A stretch of 64,000 nucleotides of DNA from Antarctobacter sediminis (lineage in GTDB: Bacteria; Pseudomonadota; Alphaproteobacteria; Rhodobacterales; Rhodobacteraceae), in assembly GCF_019218285.1 (NCBI RefSeq), contig NZ_JAHUZG010000002.1, positions 682,001 to 746,000 of the forward strand, given 5' to 3'. This document shows positions 1 to 8,848 of the stretch, in pieces. The translations under genes were made by a program, and so were the position numbers. Under the pieces are notes generated by a model, which worked only from the letters and a program-made list of their open reading frames with translations, ran no database searches and was not told the DNA's origin. Position 1 is the stretch's first letter. Each line of letters begins with the position of its first letter.

Positions 1-1173
1 GATTGCGGCCTCGGTCTTTTTGCCGATCACACCGTCCGGCGTCCCCGCGTCAAAACCCGCCCGCGTCAGACCGCGTTGCAACGCCTTGCGGTCTTCCAGC
101 GTCAGGCCGTTCTTGTCGCGGCCAAAATCCCCGACCAGCGGCCCCGCCCCGGCAAGGCGGTCCGAAAGATACCCCACGGCCAGGCCGTAGTTCTCGGATG
201 GGTTGTAGCGCAGGATCATGTTGAAGTTGTGGAAGACAAGGAAAGCCGGCCGTCCCACACCCATCGGCGCAAGGATCGCGGCCGAGCCATGATCCGGCAG
301 GCTGCCGCCCGTCGCGGTGCGCACGCCAAGTTCGCGGAACCGCGCCACGTCGGCCCGGTTCTTGCGCCCGGTCGGACCGGAATAGCCTTGCGGCAGGCGT
401 ACCTCGATCCCCCAAGGCTGGCCCCGGCGCCACCCGGCCCGGGCAAGGAACCGCGCCGTGGTGGCAAAGGCGTCAATCGGGTTGTCGGTCCAGATGTCCC
501 GCTTGCCGTCACCGTCGAAATCGACCGCGTGCTCTTGGTAGGCGTTGGGGATCAACTGCGTGTGCCCCATCGCCCCGGCCCAACTGCCGACCAACTGTTC
601 GGGGCGCGCGTCGCCGGTCTGAACGATTCGCAGCGCATCCATCAGGTTCGATTCGAAGAACCGCCCACGACGCCCTTCCCAGGCCAGCGTCGAGGTGGCC
701 GAGATCACCGGGATCTTGCCACGCTTGGTGCCGAAATAGCTTTCGACACCCCAAATCGACGCCATGACCTGTGCGGGCACACCGTATTCCGCCTCGACCC
801 GTTGCAGGGCGCTGCGCTGTTTGGCGAATTCTCCCCGGCCAAAGCGAACCTTTTCTTCGGGAGCGACGATGGCGATGTAGTCTTCCAGCGTGCGGGTGAA
901 TTCGGTCTGGTTGCGGTCGCGTTCGATCACACCGGGCAGGAAACCCTGCCCGCGAAAGGCGCGATCAAGGGTTGCCTGCGTGATGCCTCGGTCGCGGGCG
1001 CGCACCTTGAAGGCCGCGACCCATTCATCATAGGCCGCATTGGGTTGCGGTCGCAGACCGGGTTCCAGCGCGGGGTCCGGACGGGCCACGACAGGCCCCC
1101 CACCGCCCGGCAGGCAACCGCCCAGCCAGATCGCCGAAATGCCCAGCGCAAAACCTCTTCGGGAAAGGCGCAT
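1..1173 (-). CDS. lytic murein transglycosylase (MltB/SLT_2 type), C-terminus cut by window edge
   Basis: This enzyme cleaves peptidoglycan glycan strands, leaving 1,6-anhydro-muramyl ends. The N-terminus has a twin-arginine-like stretch (SRRGFALG) and a lipobox ending LGGC at Cys20, so it is probably an exported lipoprotein. The SLT_2 core follows, with the likely catalytic Glu in ASIWGVESYFG at about residue 144. The last visible residues (LEDRKALQRGLTRAGFD and onward) look like the start of a peptidoglycan-binding domain. The frame is open to base 1, so 391 codons are visible and the stop lies outside the window. It lies downstream of nagA and a small membrane peptide on the same strand, which fits cell-wall turnover. 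Confidence 0.9.
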   Translation of the reverse strand, partial: MRLSRRGFALGISAIWLGGCLPGGGGPVVARPDPALEPGLRPQPNAAYDEWVAAFKVRARDRGITQATLDRAFRGQGFLPGVIERDRNQTEFTRTLEDYIAIVAPEEKVRFGRGEFAKQRSALQRVEAEYGVPAQVMASIWGVESYFGTKRGKIPVISATSTLAWEGRRGRFFESNLMDALRIVQTGDARPEQLVGSWAGAMGHTQLIPNAYQEHAVDFDGDGKRDIWTDNPIDAFATTARFLARAGWRRGQPWGIEVRLPQGYSGPTGRKNRADVARFRELGVRTATGGSLPDHGSAAILAPMGVGRPAFLVFHNFNMILRYNPSENYGLAVGYLSDRLAGAGPLVGDFGRDKNGLTLEDRKALQRGLTRAGFDAGTPDGVIGKKTEAAI

Positions 1174-1275
1174 CTCCTGTCTCCTGCTCTTGTTTTCGGA
1201 GTTATCCGGCGCAGGCTAGACCGGCGGCAGGATACACTGCAACAGGCTGTCAGGCAGGAAACTGCCGAGCTGCGG

Positions 1276-1443
1276 TCACAAATGGTAGAACCAGATCACC
1301 GCGCCAATCACAGCCAGCAGGACGATGGGAAACCACCAGCGGTTCCAGATCGGGGTCGGTCGAAAACAATAGCTGCAACTGCTGCTGCCATACCGCAGCT
1401 CATGATTGCACGAGCACCTGAAAATTCGAATTGTCTTAATCAC
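1276..1443 (-). CDS. small Cys-rich single-pass membrane protein (55 aa from GTG; 57 aa if ATG at 1449)
   Basis: I do not recognise this family. The reading frame has four cysteines in a C-x-C ... C-x2-C arrangement near the N-terminus, which looks like a rubredoxin- or zinc-ribbon-like knuckle. A WNRWW motif and one strongly hydrophobic helix (FPIVLLAVIGAVIWFY) follow at the C-terminus. A GGAGG ribosome-binding site sits 8 bases before the GTG at 1443 but only 2 bases before the ATG at 1449, so I prefer GTG. The gene lies between nagA and the transglycosylase on the same strand. The composition and the good ribosome-binding site support a real gene. Confidence 0.6.
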   Translation of the reverse strand: MIKTIRIFRCSCNHELRYGSSSCSYCFRPTPIWNRWWFPIVLLAVIGAVIWFYHL

Positions 1444-1576
1444 GCACATGTCCTCCGGACCGACACCATACCACTAGAGACCAAAAATTACGCGCTTTTC
1501 GTCGACAAGGCTTAATCAGGCGACGGTCCGGCAAAAACGGTCAGTTTGAGGCTAGTTAGGTCCAGGCGATTGGTTT

Positions 1577-2701
1577 TCAAGCAACCTTTCGTATCGAGCC
1601 GTCTTCGGCAAGGTGAACCAGCCGCGCCAATTCCCCGGCACACAGCCTGCCGGCACCTTTTCGCCCAAGCAAACGGCCCGGCACCGACGTCGCCATGGCC
1701 AGCACCTGCGACAGCGGAAGCCCCACGGTTCCGGTCATGATCCGGATCGCCTGCGGCAGGGTCACATCAGCCCCGGCAAGCGTCCCGTCCTCCAGTGTCA
1801 GGCGACCGTCCCGCCGCAGGACACGGCGACCATTAAGCCGAAATTCCTGCAACTGAGAGGCGAGCGGCGCCATGGCATCTGTCACAAGGTAGATCCGGTC
1901 TTGCCCACGCTTGGCCGCAACCGCCGCGCGAATTGCGGCGGGGTGGACATGCACGCCATCCGCAATGAGCCCGGCGCTGACAGTTTCGGTGTCCAGAGCC
2001 GCGCCAACCAGACCCGGTTCGCGATGGCGTAGCGGGCTCATGGCGTTGAACAGATGTGTCACGCAACTGGCCCCGGCAGAAAAGGCGGCCATGGCGTTAT
2101 CATAGCTGCAATCACTGTGGCCAAGTGCAACCAGCGCCCCGGCGCGAACCAACCGCGCGATCTGGGCCGGGCGAACGCTCTCTGGCGCGACAGTCAGCTT
2201 TAACAGCGGCAGGCGGTGCGCGGCGGCCATCAGCACTTCAAGATCCGCGTCAGTCATGGCGCGGATCAATCCACCATCATGCGCCCCCTTGCGGGACAGC
2301 GCCAGATGCGGTCCTTCAAGGTGCAGCCCGGCGATGCCCGGCACGCCTTGGGCCACAGCGGTTTCGACCGCGTCTATGGCGGCGAGCGTACGGTCGGGCG
2401 TGTCCGTGATCAGCGTTGGCAGGATTGCTGCCGTCCCGGTCGAGGCGTGGGCCTCGGACATGATGCACAGCGCCTCGACGCTGGTGTCATCGTTGAACTG
2501 AACGCCGCCGCCACCGTTTACCTGCAAATCGACAAAGCCCGGCGACAGGACGCCGCCCTCCAAGGCAATCCGCTCGCCATCGGGGGCATCACTTTCTGGC
2601 ACCATTCCTGAAATTCGGCCGTGTTCGACGACCAGCACAGCGCCTTCGTGCAGGGTTGCGCCGTCAAAGATCCGGGCGCCGGAATAGATCTTGCGTGTCA
2701 T
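1577..2701 (-). CDS. nagA: N-acetylglucosamine-6-phosphate deacetylase
   Basis: It converts GlcNAc-6-phosphate to glucosamine-6-phosphate and acetate in the cytoplasm. The 374-residue protein has the amidohydrolase features of NagA: SPGFVDLQVNGGGG near the N-terminus, the metal-binding GLHLEGPHL, GHSDCSYD, THLFNAMSPL, and the catalytic-Asp segment LVTDAMAP. Upstream in-frame codons exist, but the ATG at 2701 overlaps the stop of the kinase gene by 4 bases (ATGA), which marks translational coupling and fixes the start. No nagB deaminase or PTS gene is visible nearby. The pair with a kinase suggests salvage of non-phosphorylated amino sugars, possibly from peptidoglycan. Confidence 0.93.
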   Translation of the reverse strand: MTRKIYSGARIFDGATLHEGAVLVVEHGRISGMVPESDAPDGERIALEGGVLSPGFVDLQVNGGGGVQFNDDTSVEALCIMSEAHASTGTAAILPTLITDTPDRTLAAIDAVETAVAQGVPGIAGLHLEGPHLALSRKGAHDGGLIRAMTDADLEVLMAAAHRLPLLKLTVAPESVRPAQIARLVRAGALVALGHSDCSYDNAMAAFSAGASCVTHLFNAMSPLRHREPGLVGAALDTETVSAGLIADGVHVHPAAIRAAVAAKRGQDRIYLVTDAMAPLASQLQEFRLNGRRVLRRDGRLTLEDGTLAGADVTLPQAIRIMTGTVGLPLSQVLAMATSVPGRLLGRKGAGRLCAGELARLVHLAEDGSIRKVA

Positions 2702-3567
2702 TTCAGCCTTTCCGCTGCCGCGCGCGCCAGTTGCAACGCCCCGTCCAGCGCGGTCCCCTTGGCGGGAACGATTCTGCGCGAAAGGTCGCCCAACAAGGGA
2801 GCATAGGCCGGCCCAAGACCACCGGTCAGACATATCGGAAGGCCCGCCCCCCCATCCAGAGCCCGAATGGCCTGTGACAGGTAGTCCGCCCCTTCGCCAA
2901 GGATCGCCCCGGCATGAAGATCCGCGCCGGCCGCGCTGACGATACGTGGCGCCAGGGCTGCGAAATCCCCCGGGGCCGCGTGGCTGGCAAAGGCAACGAT
3001 CCCCAAGGCTCCGCCGGTGAATTCATCCAGCACGGCGCGCGTCAACTCTGAATGCGGCAACAGCCCGTCATGGCACAGCAGGACCCGTTCCATCAGGCAC
3101 CGTCCCAGCCATGCGCCCGAGGCCTGATCAGACACTTGCAGTCCCCAGCCGCCGATCCGGCTCACGGCTCCGCCCTTGCGCCCCGCCAGAACCGATCCGG
3201 TGCCAACAGACACAAGGATGCCGTCACCAGCCCCCAGCGCCCCGGCCAAGGCGGTTTCAAGGTCATCGCTGACGGTGGCCCGAGGCACACCGCAGCCATC
3301 GGCAATCCGCGCCTGAACGTCGGCCGTCAGCGCACCGGCCAGACCAAGATGCGCGACCTGCGGGCCAGTCGTCAGGCCTGCCGCTAGAACCGCAGCCTCA
3401 ATCGCCGCCCGTGCGTTGGCAATGGCCAACTCGGGATCCGTGGTCGCATTGGCCGGACCCGCCCGCCCGTGGCCAAGAACGGGACCGTCCCGCCGGGCGA
3501 TCACCGCCCGACAGCCGGAACCGCCGCCGTCCACCCCCATCACCAGAAATTCGTCCATCTCCGACAT
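2698..3567 (-). CDS. BadF/BadG/BcrA/BcrD-type ATPase, probable N-acetylglucosamine or glucosamine kinase
   Basis: The 289-residue protein has the actin-like ATPase fold of the BadF family used by amino-sugar kinases. The N-terminal phosphate-binding motif is MGVDGGGSGCRAVI. The second phosphate loop region is ILVSVGTGSVLAGR, followed by GGWG, and the adenosine region GLPICLTGGLG is near the C-terminus. It would phosphorylate imported GlcNAc or GlcN with ATP, and the 4-base overlap with nagA supports GlcNAc as the substrate. The start is the first Met (3567); an internal Met at 3558 is possible. GlcNAc versus GlcN specificity cannot be read from the sequence. Confidence 0.83.
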   Translation of the reverse strand: MSEMDEFLVMGVDGGGSGCRAVIARRDGPVLGHGRAGPANATTDPELAIANARAAIEAAVLAAGLTTGPQVAHLGLAGALTADVQARIADGCGVPRATVSDDLETALAGALGAGDGILVSVGTGSVLAGRKGGAVSRIGGWGLQVSDQASGAWLGRCLMERVLLCHDGLLPHSELTRAVLDEFTGGALGIVAFASHAAPGDFAALAPRIVSAAGADLHAGAILGEGADYLSQAIRALDGGAGLPICLTGGLGPAYAPLLGDLSRRIVPAKGTALDGALQLARAAAERLK

Positions 3568-3618
3568 GGTCGGATCATTGACACAGCGCCGCGACCCGCA
3601 AAAGCCACAAATGCCGCG

Positions 3619-4086
3619 TCATTCGTCCATGACCTCGGACAGGCGCTGAAGCCCCTTGCGAAGGCCGTCCAATGCCTCGGGGCCAAGCGCCTCTTCCAGC
3701 CGCTGGTTCCGCGCAACGAAACGGGGCCGCACTTCGTCCAACTTGGCCCGCCCCTCTTTGGTCAGGGCCACCAGCTTTTTGCGTTTGTTGTCACTGTCGC
3801 CTTCAAAGCGGACAAGCTCTTGTTTGGCCAACGCCTCGGCGGTGCGGCTGATCTGTCCGCGGTCGATTCCACAGGTCCGACTGAGATCCGAGATCGAGAT
3901 CGCCCCCCACGTGTCGACAATATTCAGGATCCGGTAAGCCGTCAGGTTGATCGACTGATCGCGCAACATCTCGGCCCCTTGATGATCCAGTGCGCGGGAC
4001 AGCACTGCCAGTTGAAAGGTCAGGCGACTTTCCAGATCGCGCACTTTGCGCAACTGGTCCTCTAGCTCCGCAGATTTAAGGCGCAT
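3619..4086 (-). CDS. MarR-family transcriptional regulator
   Basis: A 155-residue winged-helix protein with the MarR pattern: an N-terminal dimer helix, then LTAYRILNIVDTWGAISISDLSRTCGIDRGQISRTAEALAK as helix-turn-helix, then a wing containing SDNKRKKLVALTKEGRAKLDE. MarR proteins are usually dimeric repressors relieved by a small ligand. It lies between the nag genes, on the same strand, and the divergent sulfatase/TTT operon, so it probably controls one or both. An inverted repeat TTGAC-N6-GTCAA sits in the divergent spacer. The ligand is unknown. Confidence 0.88.
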   Translation of the reverse strand: MRLKSAELEDQLRKVRDLESRLTFQLAVLSRALDHQGAEMLRDQSINLTAYRILNIVDTWGAISISDLSRTCGIDRGQISRTAEALAKQELVRFEGDSDNKRKKLVALTKEGRAKLDEVRPRFVARNQRLEEALGPEALDGLRKGLQRLSEVMDE

Positions 4087-4124
4087 GTTGCATCCTTCTT
4101 ATTATTGTTGCGCGCGCATCATTA

Positions 4125-4140
4125 TTGACGTATTTGTCAA
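4125..4140. promoter_or_regulatory. candidate MarR operator, TTGAC-N6-GTCAA
   Basis: A perfect 5-bp inverted repeat (4125-4129 and 4136-4140) separated by 6 bp lies in the 119-bp spacer between the MarR gene and the divergent sulfatase gene. Size and position fit a MarR-dimer operator. Assignment to this regulator is inference; the left arm could also be part of a -35 box. Confidence 0.4.
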
Positions 4141-4205
4141 ATCATCGAATACCACGAACACATCGCATGCGCCAAGATGCTGGCGCGCAGGGAAGGCCGG
4201 AAATC

Positions 4206-5636
4206 ATGCGCAAGGCGCCGAACATTCTGTTCCTGATGGCCGATGAGCACCAGGCCACCGCCCTGTCCTGCCTTGATCACGGCGTGGTCCGGACACCCAA
4301 CCTTGATCGACTGGCGGCACGGGGGACCCTGTTTCGCAATGCTTATACGCCCAGCCCGATCTGCGTTCCGGCCCGCGCCGCTGTTGCCACGGGCCGCTAT
4401 GTTCATCAGACCGGGTACTGGGACAATGCGCAGGCCTATGACGGCAGTGTGCCGTCTTGGGGCCATCACCTGCAAGCTGCCGGGGTTCCCGTAACAAGCA
4501 TTGGCAAGCTGCATTATCGTTCGGCCGAGGATGACACCGGCTTTGACCGCCAGATCCTGCCCATGCACATCATGGGCGGCGTCGGGCAGGTCTGGGGCTC
4601 GGTCCGCAACCCCCTGCCCGACCGTCCGCGCGGGGGCGAGATGCTGGGCGGCATCGGGGCCGGCCTGTCAAAATACAACCGTTATGACATGGACGTGGCA
4701 GAGGCCGCCTGCGGGTTTCTTGCCACCAGAACCGGGGACGACGCGCCGTGGGCCGCCTTTGTCAGCTTTGTCGCGCCGCATTTCCCGCTGATCGTGCCGC
4801 CCGAATACCTCGCGCTATATCCGGCCGAAGACATGCCGCTGCCACCGGTGCGCCCTGCCAATGGCCACCCCACCCACCCATGGGTGGACCGAATGAACCG
4901 GATCGAGGATTCCGACAGCCAGTTGGGCAGCGATACCCGCCGCCGCCAAGCGATTGCCGCCTATTACGCCTTATGCAGCTTTGTCGATGCGCAGATCGGG
5001 CGGGTGCTGGATGCGCTGGACGCGGCAGGGATGACCGAAAATACGCTGGTCATCTACACCTCGGATCATGGCGAGCAACTGGGCATGCGCGGGCGCTGGG
5101 GCAAGTCGACGCTCTACCGCGAGTCGACACAGGTTCCGCTGATTGCAGCCGGGCCGGGTTTTGGCAGGGGCCAGCAAGTCAACACCTCCGTCAGCCTGCT
5201 GGACATCGCGCCCACCTTGACCGCCGCACAGGGGCTGCCCCCGGATCCTGCTTGGGTCGGGGCTCCGCTGCAAACAATCGCCGCCGGACCGACGGATGAC
5301 ACGCGCGTGGTCATGGCCGAATACCACGCGGTTATGTCTGCCTCGGGTGGATTTATGGTGGCCAATGCGGATTGGAGCTATCACCATTACATCGGCTACC
5401 CGCCACAACTGTTCGATCTGGACAACGATCCGTTGCAGACCCGGAACCTCGCAGGGCAGGCCCGTTATGAACCGGTCGAAACGCGGCTGCGCAACGCGCT
5501 GTTCGCCATTTGCGACCCGGAAGAGGTCGATACCCGCGCCAAGGCAGATCAGGATCGGCTGGTGGCGCAATTCGGCGGGCCCGAGGCCGCCTATGACACC
5601 GGACCCGCTGGCGCGTCCCCCGTGCCCGGCGCCTAG
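4206..5636 (+). CDS. type I sulfatase, cytoplasmic, formylglycine-dependent
   Basis: It hydrolyses a sulfate ester. The 476-residue protein starts with the alkaline-phosphatase-superfamily motif PNILFLMADEHQ. The sulfatase signature C53-V-P-A-R57 follows, in which the Cys is converted to formylglycine. The C-terminal metal and active-site regions include IYTSDHGEQLG and the conserved lysine in RWGKSTLYRE. There is no signal peptide, so the substrate should be cleaved in the cytosol. Overall it resembles choline-sulfatase-like enzymes, but the substrate is unknown. The ATG at 4206 is chosen because the sulfatase fold begins there; upstream codons look non-coding. It is the first gene of the TTT operon. 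No sulfatase-maturing enzyme is seen in this window. Confidence 0.9.
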   Translation: MRKAPNILFLMADEHQATALSCLDHGVVRTPNLDRLAARGTLFRNAYTPSPICVPARAAVATGRYVHQTGYWDNAQAYDGSVPSWGHHLQAAGVPVTSIGKLHYRSAEDDTGFDRQILPMHIMGGVGQVWGSVRNPLPDRPRGGEMLGGIGAGLSKYNRYDMDVAEAACGFLATRTGDDAPWAAFVSFVAPHFPLIVPPEYLALYPAEDMPLPPVRPANGHPTHPWVDRMNRIEDSDSQLGSDTRRRQAIAAYYALCSFVDAQIGRVLDALDAAGMTENTLVIYTSDHGEQLGMRGRWGKSTLYRESTQVPLIAAGPGFGRGQQVNTSVSLLDIAPTLTAAQGLPPDPAWVGAPLQTIAAGPTDDTRVVMAEYHAVMSASGGFMVANADWSYHHYIGYPPQLFDLDNDPLQTRNLAGQARYEPVETRLRNALFAICDPEEVDTRAKADQDRLVAQFGGPEAAYDTGPAGASPVPGA

Positions 5637-5672
5637 ACAGACAATCGCAATCAGGTTGAGGAGGAGAACCAG

Positions 5673-6629
5673 ATGAGATTTGCAGCACTGAAAACCGCGC
5701 TAGCCAGCGCCGCGCTGATGTTTGGCACCCTGCCCGCCGCGGCGCAGGACTGGGCACCGCAAGGCCCCGTCAAGATGATGATCGCCTTTGCCGCCGGTGG
5801 CGGGGCCGACACGCTGGGCCGGCTATTGGCCGAGGAACTGAACACGCGCTATGGCTGGGAAATCATCCCCGAGAACGTCACCGGCAAGGGCGGCGTGACC
5901 ATGGCGGTGGCGTTGAAGGACGAACCGGCAGACGGGTTGTCCATTGGCATTTCGGTGACCGAAGCCGTGGCATATGCACCGCAGACCATGCGCAGCCCGG
6001 CCTATGCGCTGGAGGATTTCACCTTCCTGTCCACGATCACCGGCACGCAAATGGGCATCATCGCCAAGTCGGATCGCGGCTGGACCAGCCTGTCCGACGT
6101 GATCGCCGCCGCCAAGGCCGGAGAAACCATCACCGTCGGCGCCATGAGCCAGAAGCTGGCCGACGCGACCTATGTTCTGGCCAAACGCAACGGGATCGAG
6201 TTCACAACCGTCATGACCGGCGGCGGCAAGGCCAGCCTGAACGCGGTGATCGCCGATGACGTCGACATCGGCTGGTCCGCCGGGGCACAAACGGCCTCGG
6301 TTCTGGCCGGAGATGTGGTCAACCTTGCCTCGGCCGAAGATGCCGCGCTGAAGGTTTCGCCCGATGCCCCGCTGCTGGCGGAATACGACATGCCCTATAC
6401 CTTTGGGGTCAAGTTCATGGTCATGGCCCCCGACGGCCTGCCCGAAGAGGTGCGCGCCAGCTGGGAAAGCAAGATCGCCGAGATCCTGAACGATCCGGAC
6501 GGCAAGCTGCATGCCTTTACCAAAAAGGTCTTTTCCGGTCCCGAAGTGATCCAGGGCGCTGCTTTCACCGCCTTCATGCAAAACAGCTATGACGCCAATG
6601 GCGCCTTGCTGGACGAATCCGCCGAATAA
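5673..6629 (+). CDS. tctC: Bug/TctC-family periplasmic substrate-binding protein of a tripartite tricarboxylate transporter
   Basis: A 318-residue protein with a Sec signal peptide ending near AAAQ (about residue 25). The mature start is Bug-like: GPVKMMIAFAAGGGADTLGRLLAEEL, followed by ENVTGKGG. Bug receptors bind carboxylates or related small molecules in the periplasm and deliver them to the TctAB membrane pair. It has a good ribosome-binding site (GAGGAGA) and is followed at once by tctB and tctA. Its position between two sulfatase genes suggests a ligand that carries both a carboxylate (or amide) and a sulfate ester, but the sequence does not identify it. Confidence 0.88.
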   Translation: MRFAALKTALASAALMFGTLPAAAQDWAPQGPVKMMIAFAAGGGADTLGRLLAEELNTRYGWEIIPENVTGKGGVTMAVALKDEPADGLSIGISVTEAVAYAPQTMRSPAYALEDFTFLSTITGTQMGIIAKSDRGWTSLSDVIAAAKAGETITVGAMSQKLADATYVLAKRNGIEFTTVMTGGGKASLNAVIADDVDIGWSAGAQTASVLAGDVVNLASAEDAALKVSPDAPLLAEYDMPYTFGVKFMVMAPDGLPEEVRASWESKIAEILNDPDGKLHAFTKKVFSGPEVIQGAAFTAFMQNSYDANGALLDESAE

Positions 6630-6689
6630 GCCCGCATACGGCCCGGACGCCCAATGCGTGCGCCGGGCCGCTTTCATCCGGAGGCCCCC

Positions 6690-7268
6690 ATGTCGGGACG
6701 CAGAACGGAATTGATCCTTGGCGCGGTGTTCTTGGTGCTGGGCCTGCTGGCGGCCCTTGTCTGGGTGCCCATGGACAGCGAAACACCGGTTCTCTACAGC
6801 CATCGGCGCCAAACTTATATCGGCGACGCGATGCTGCCCCTGCTGGCCGCGCTGGGGATCGCGATCTGCGCCGCGGTGCAAATCGTTGTGACCCTGCTGA
6901 ACGCGCCGGACGGATCGCCGCGCGGAGCGGTCTTTGATCGCTATTCCGCCGGGTTCCTGCTGTCGGTCTTTGGCGTGCTGGCCCTCTCGGCGGTTGTGAC
7001 CTTCTGGGCCGGTCCCGCTGCGCTGGCGCTCTTTGGGTCCGACGCGGAGCCGCCGCTGACCTATCGGCTGATGCGTAGCACCGCTCCATGGAAATACATC
7101 GGCTTTACCCTTGGCGGCACCCTGCTGGTCTTTGCGCTGATCTCGCTGCTCGAGGGCAGGATGCGCGGATCGCGGCTTGTTCTGGCCATCGTGGCGGTTG
7201 TGATGCTGATCGCCATTTTCGACCTGCCCTTCGACACGCTGCTGCTGCCGCCGAACGGAGATTTCTGA
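6690..7268 (+). CDS. tctB: TctB-type small membrane subunit of the TTT transporter
   Basis: A 192-residue protein with four predicted hydrophobic segments: LILGAVFLVLGLLAALV, ALGIAICAAVQIVVTLL, GFLLSVFGVLALSAVV, and a C-terminal pair around ALISLLEG and AIVAVVMLIAIF. TctB is poorly conserved, so the call rests mainly on size, topology and position between tctC and tctA. The start at 6690 is supported by GGAGG 5 bases upstream; an earlier in-frame Met at 6654 has no such site. The stop overlaps the tctA start by one base (TGATG). Confidence 0.8.
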   Translation: MSGRRTELILGAVFLVLGLLAALVWVPMDSETPVLYSHRRQTYIGDAMLPLLAALGIAICAAVQIVVTLLNAPDGSPRGAVFDRYSAGFLLSVFGVLALSAVVTFWAGPAALALFGSDAEPPLTYRLMRSTAPWKYIGFTLGGTLLVFALISLLEGRMRGSRLVLAIVAVVMLIAIFDLPFDTLLLPPNGDF

Positions 7269-8848
7269 TGGGTGTCTTCGACTACGTCTGGGCCGGGGTC
7301 ATGGCGGTCATCGCCGGACCCGCCGCCTTCGAAATCATGGGGATCGGTGTGCCGATCACCGTGCTGATGACCGCCGCCGGATTCCTGCTGGGCATCCTTG
7401 GCGGAGCGACGCCGGGGCTGGCCGGGCCGTTCCTGATGGCTGTGTCGCTGCCGATCCTGCTGTCGATCTTCGGGTTTACGCCCGACGCTCTCTTGCCCGT
7501 CATGGGATTCCTTGTCGGCGTGATGAAAGGTGCCACGGTCGGCGGCGCGGTCCCCGCGATCCTGTTCAACACGCCCGGAACGCCCGATGCCATGCTGACC
7601 ACGCTGGACGGCTATCCGATGGCGCAAAAAGGACAGGCCGGAAAGGCGCTGCGCACGGCGCATTTTGCCTCGGTCACGGGCGACACATTCTCGGACCTCG
7701 TGCTGTTCACCTGCGCGCCCTTCCTTGCCATCGTGGTCGAGGCCTACCTGGGCTTTGGCGAAAAGGCGGCGCTGATCCTGCTGAGCCTTGCCTTTGTCGC
7801 CGCCGTCGTCGGCGCCTCGCCGATGAAGGGCCTGATCGCCGCCTTTCTTGGCCTCTTCGTGGCCTCGGTCGGGACGGGAGAAGATGTTTACTCGCGCCTC
7901 TCTATGGGCACCGATGTTCTCTCTACCGGCTTTCCGCTGATCACCGCCGTGCTGGGCGTGCTGATCCTTGGCGAGGTGCTGTTTTCCTTTGAGCAGATGT
8001 GGCGCAACCGCCGCGACGCGCAGATGGCCGAGGAGACACCCCAGTCCGGCGACAACCGCCTGACATGGGGCGAACGGCGCCGCCTGATGCCCTATATCTC
8101 GATTTCGGCCCTGATCGGCACCGGCATCGGCGCGCTGCCCGGCATCGGCTCGACCCTGGCTGCCACGCTGGGCTATGCCACCGGGCAAAAGATGCACAAG
8201 GGGCCCGTCCGATTTGGCCAGGGCACGCCCGAAGGCATCGCCGCAACCGAAGCCGCCAACAGCTCGGTCTCGGGTGCGAACCTGATCCCGGTGCTGTCGC
8301 TGGGCATTCCGGGCAATGTCGGCGCGGTCTTCCTCATCCTCGCCGCCGAAAGCATCGGCGGTTTCAACCCCGGCCCGTCGGTCTTTCGGTTCTCGACCAC
8401 CGAGGTGAACCCCGAACTGGTCATCGCCTTCGGCTTTTTCACAACGATGATGCTGGCCAACCTGATGAACTGGGCCGTGGGCGGTCAGATCATGCGCGCC
8501 ACGGGCATCATGGCCCGCATCCCCAAGACCGTCCTGATGCCGATTGTGCTGCTGCTGACGCTGACCGCGATCTACGTGCAGGAAACCGATTTCACCGCGC
8601 TCTACTTCGCCATGGGCTTTGCCCTTCTGGGCTGGGGCATGCGCAAGCTCTCGGTGCCGATTCTGCCCTTTGTCATCGCTTTCATCCTTGCGGGCAACCT
8701 TGAACAGACCGTGCGCCAGGCCTTTGCCGCCTCGGGCGGAGATCCCTGGTTCCTGTTCCAAAGCCCGCTGTCCGTCACCTTCCTGATCCTCGGAGTTCTC
8801 GTGATCCTCTTCTTCCTGCGCAAACCCGCAACCGAGGCCAAGGCATGA
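7268..8848 (+). CDS. tctA: TctA-type large permease subunit of the TTT transporter
   Basis: A 526-residue, multi-pass membrane protein with the TctA hallmarks: LGILGGATPGLAGP in the first half, AVPAILFNTPGTPDA, and the repeated GALPGIGSTLAATLGYATGQ and SLGIPGNVGAVFLILA in the second half. It forms the secondary-transport channel with TctB, powered by the proton or sodium gradient. The start overlaps the tctB stop by one base, and its own end overlaps the next sulfatase gene by 4 bases (ATGA). The five genes from 4206 to 10362 are therefore very likely one transcript. Confidence 0.93.
   Translation: MGVFDYVWAGVMAVIAGPAAFEIMGIGVPITVLMTAAGFLLGILGGATPGLAGPFLMAVSLPILLSIFGFTPDALLPVMGFLVGVMKGATVGGAVPAILFNTPGTPDAMLTTLDGYPMAQKGQAGKALRTAHFASVTGDTFSDLVLFTCAPFLAIVVEAYLGFGEKAALILLSLAFVAAVVGASPMKGLIAAFLGLFVASVGTGEDVYSRLSMGTDVLSTGFPLITAVLGVLILGEVLFSFEQMWRNRRDAQMAEETPQSGDNRLTWGERRRLMPYISISALIGTGIGALPGIGSTLAATLGYATGQKMHKGPVRFGQGTPEGIAATEAANSSVSGANLIPVLSLGIPGNVGAVFLILAAESIGGFNPGPSVFRFSTTEVNPELVIAFGFFTTMMLANLMNWAVGGQIMRATGIMARIPKTVLMPIVLLLTLTAIYVQETDFTALYFAMGFALLGWGMRKLSVPILPFVIAFILAGNLEQTVRQAFAASGGDPWFLFQSPLSVTFLILGVLVILFFLRKPATEAKA

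Noticed and set aside
76..1515. 479-codon plus-strand ORF across the transglycosylase gene
   Set aside because: It is antisense to a gene with clear SLT_2 motifs; its product is Arg/Pro-rich with no family likeness, an artefact of high GC.
7061..8761. 566-codon minus-strand ORF opposite tctA
   Set aside because: Charged, low-complexity product antisense to a textbook TctA permease.
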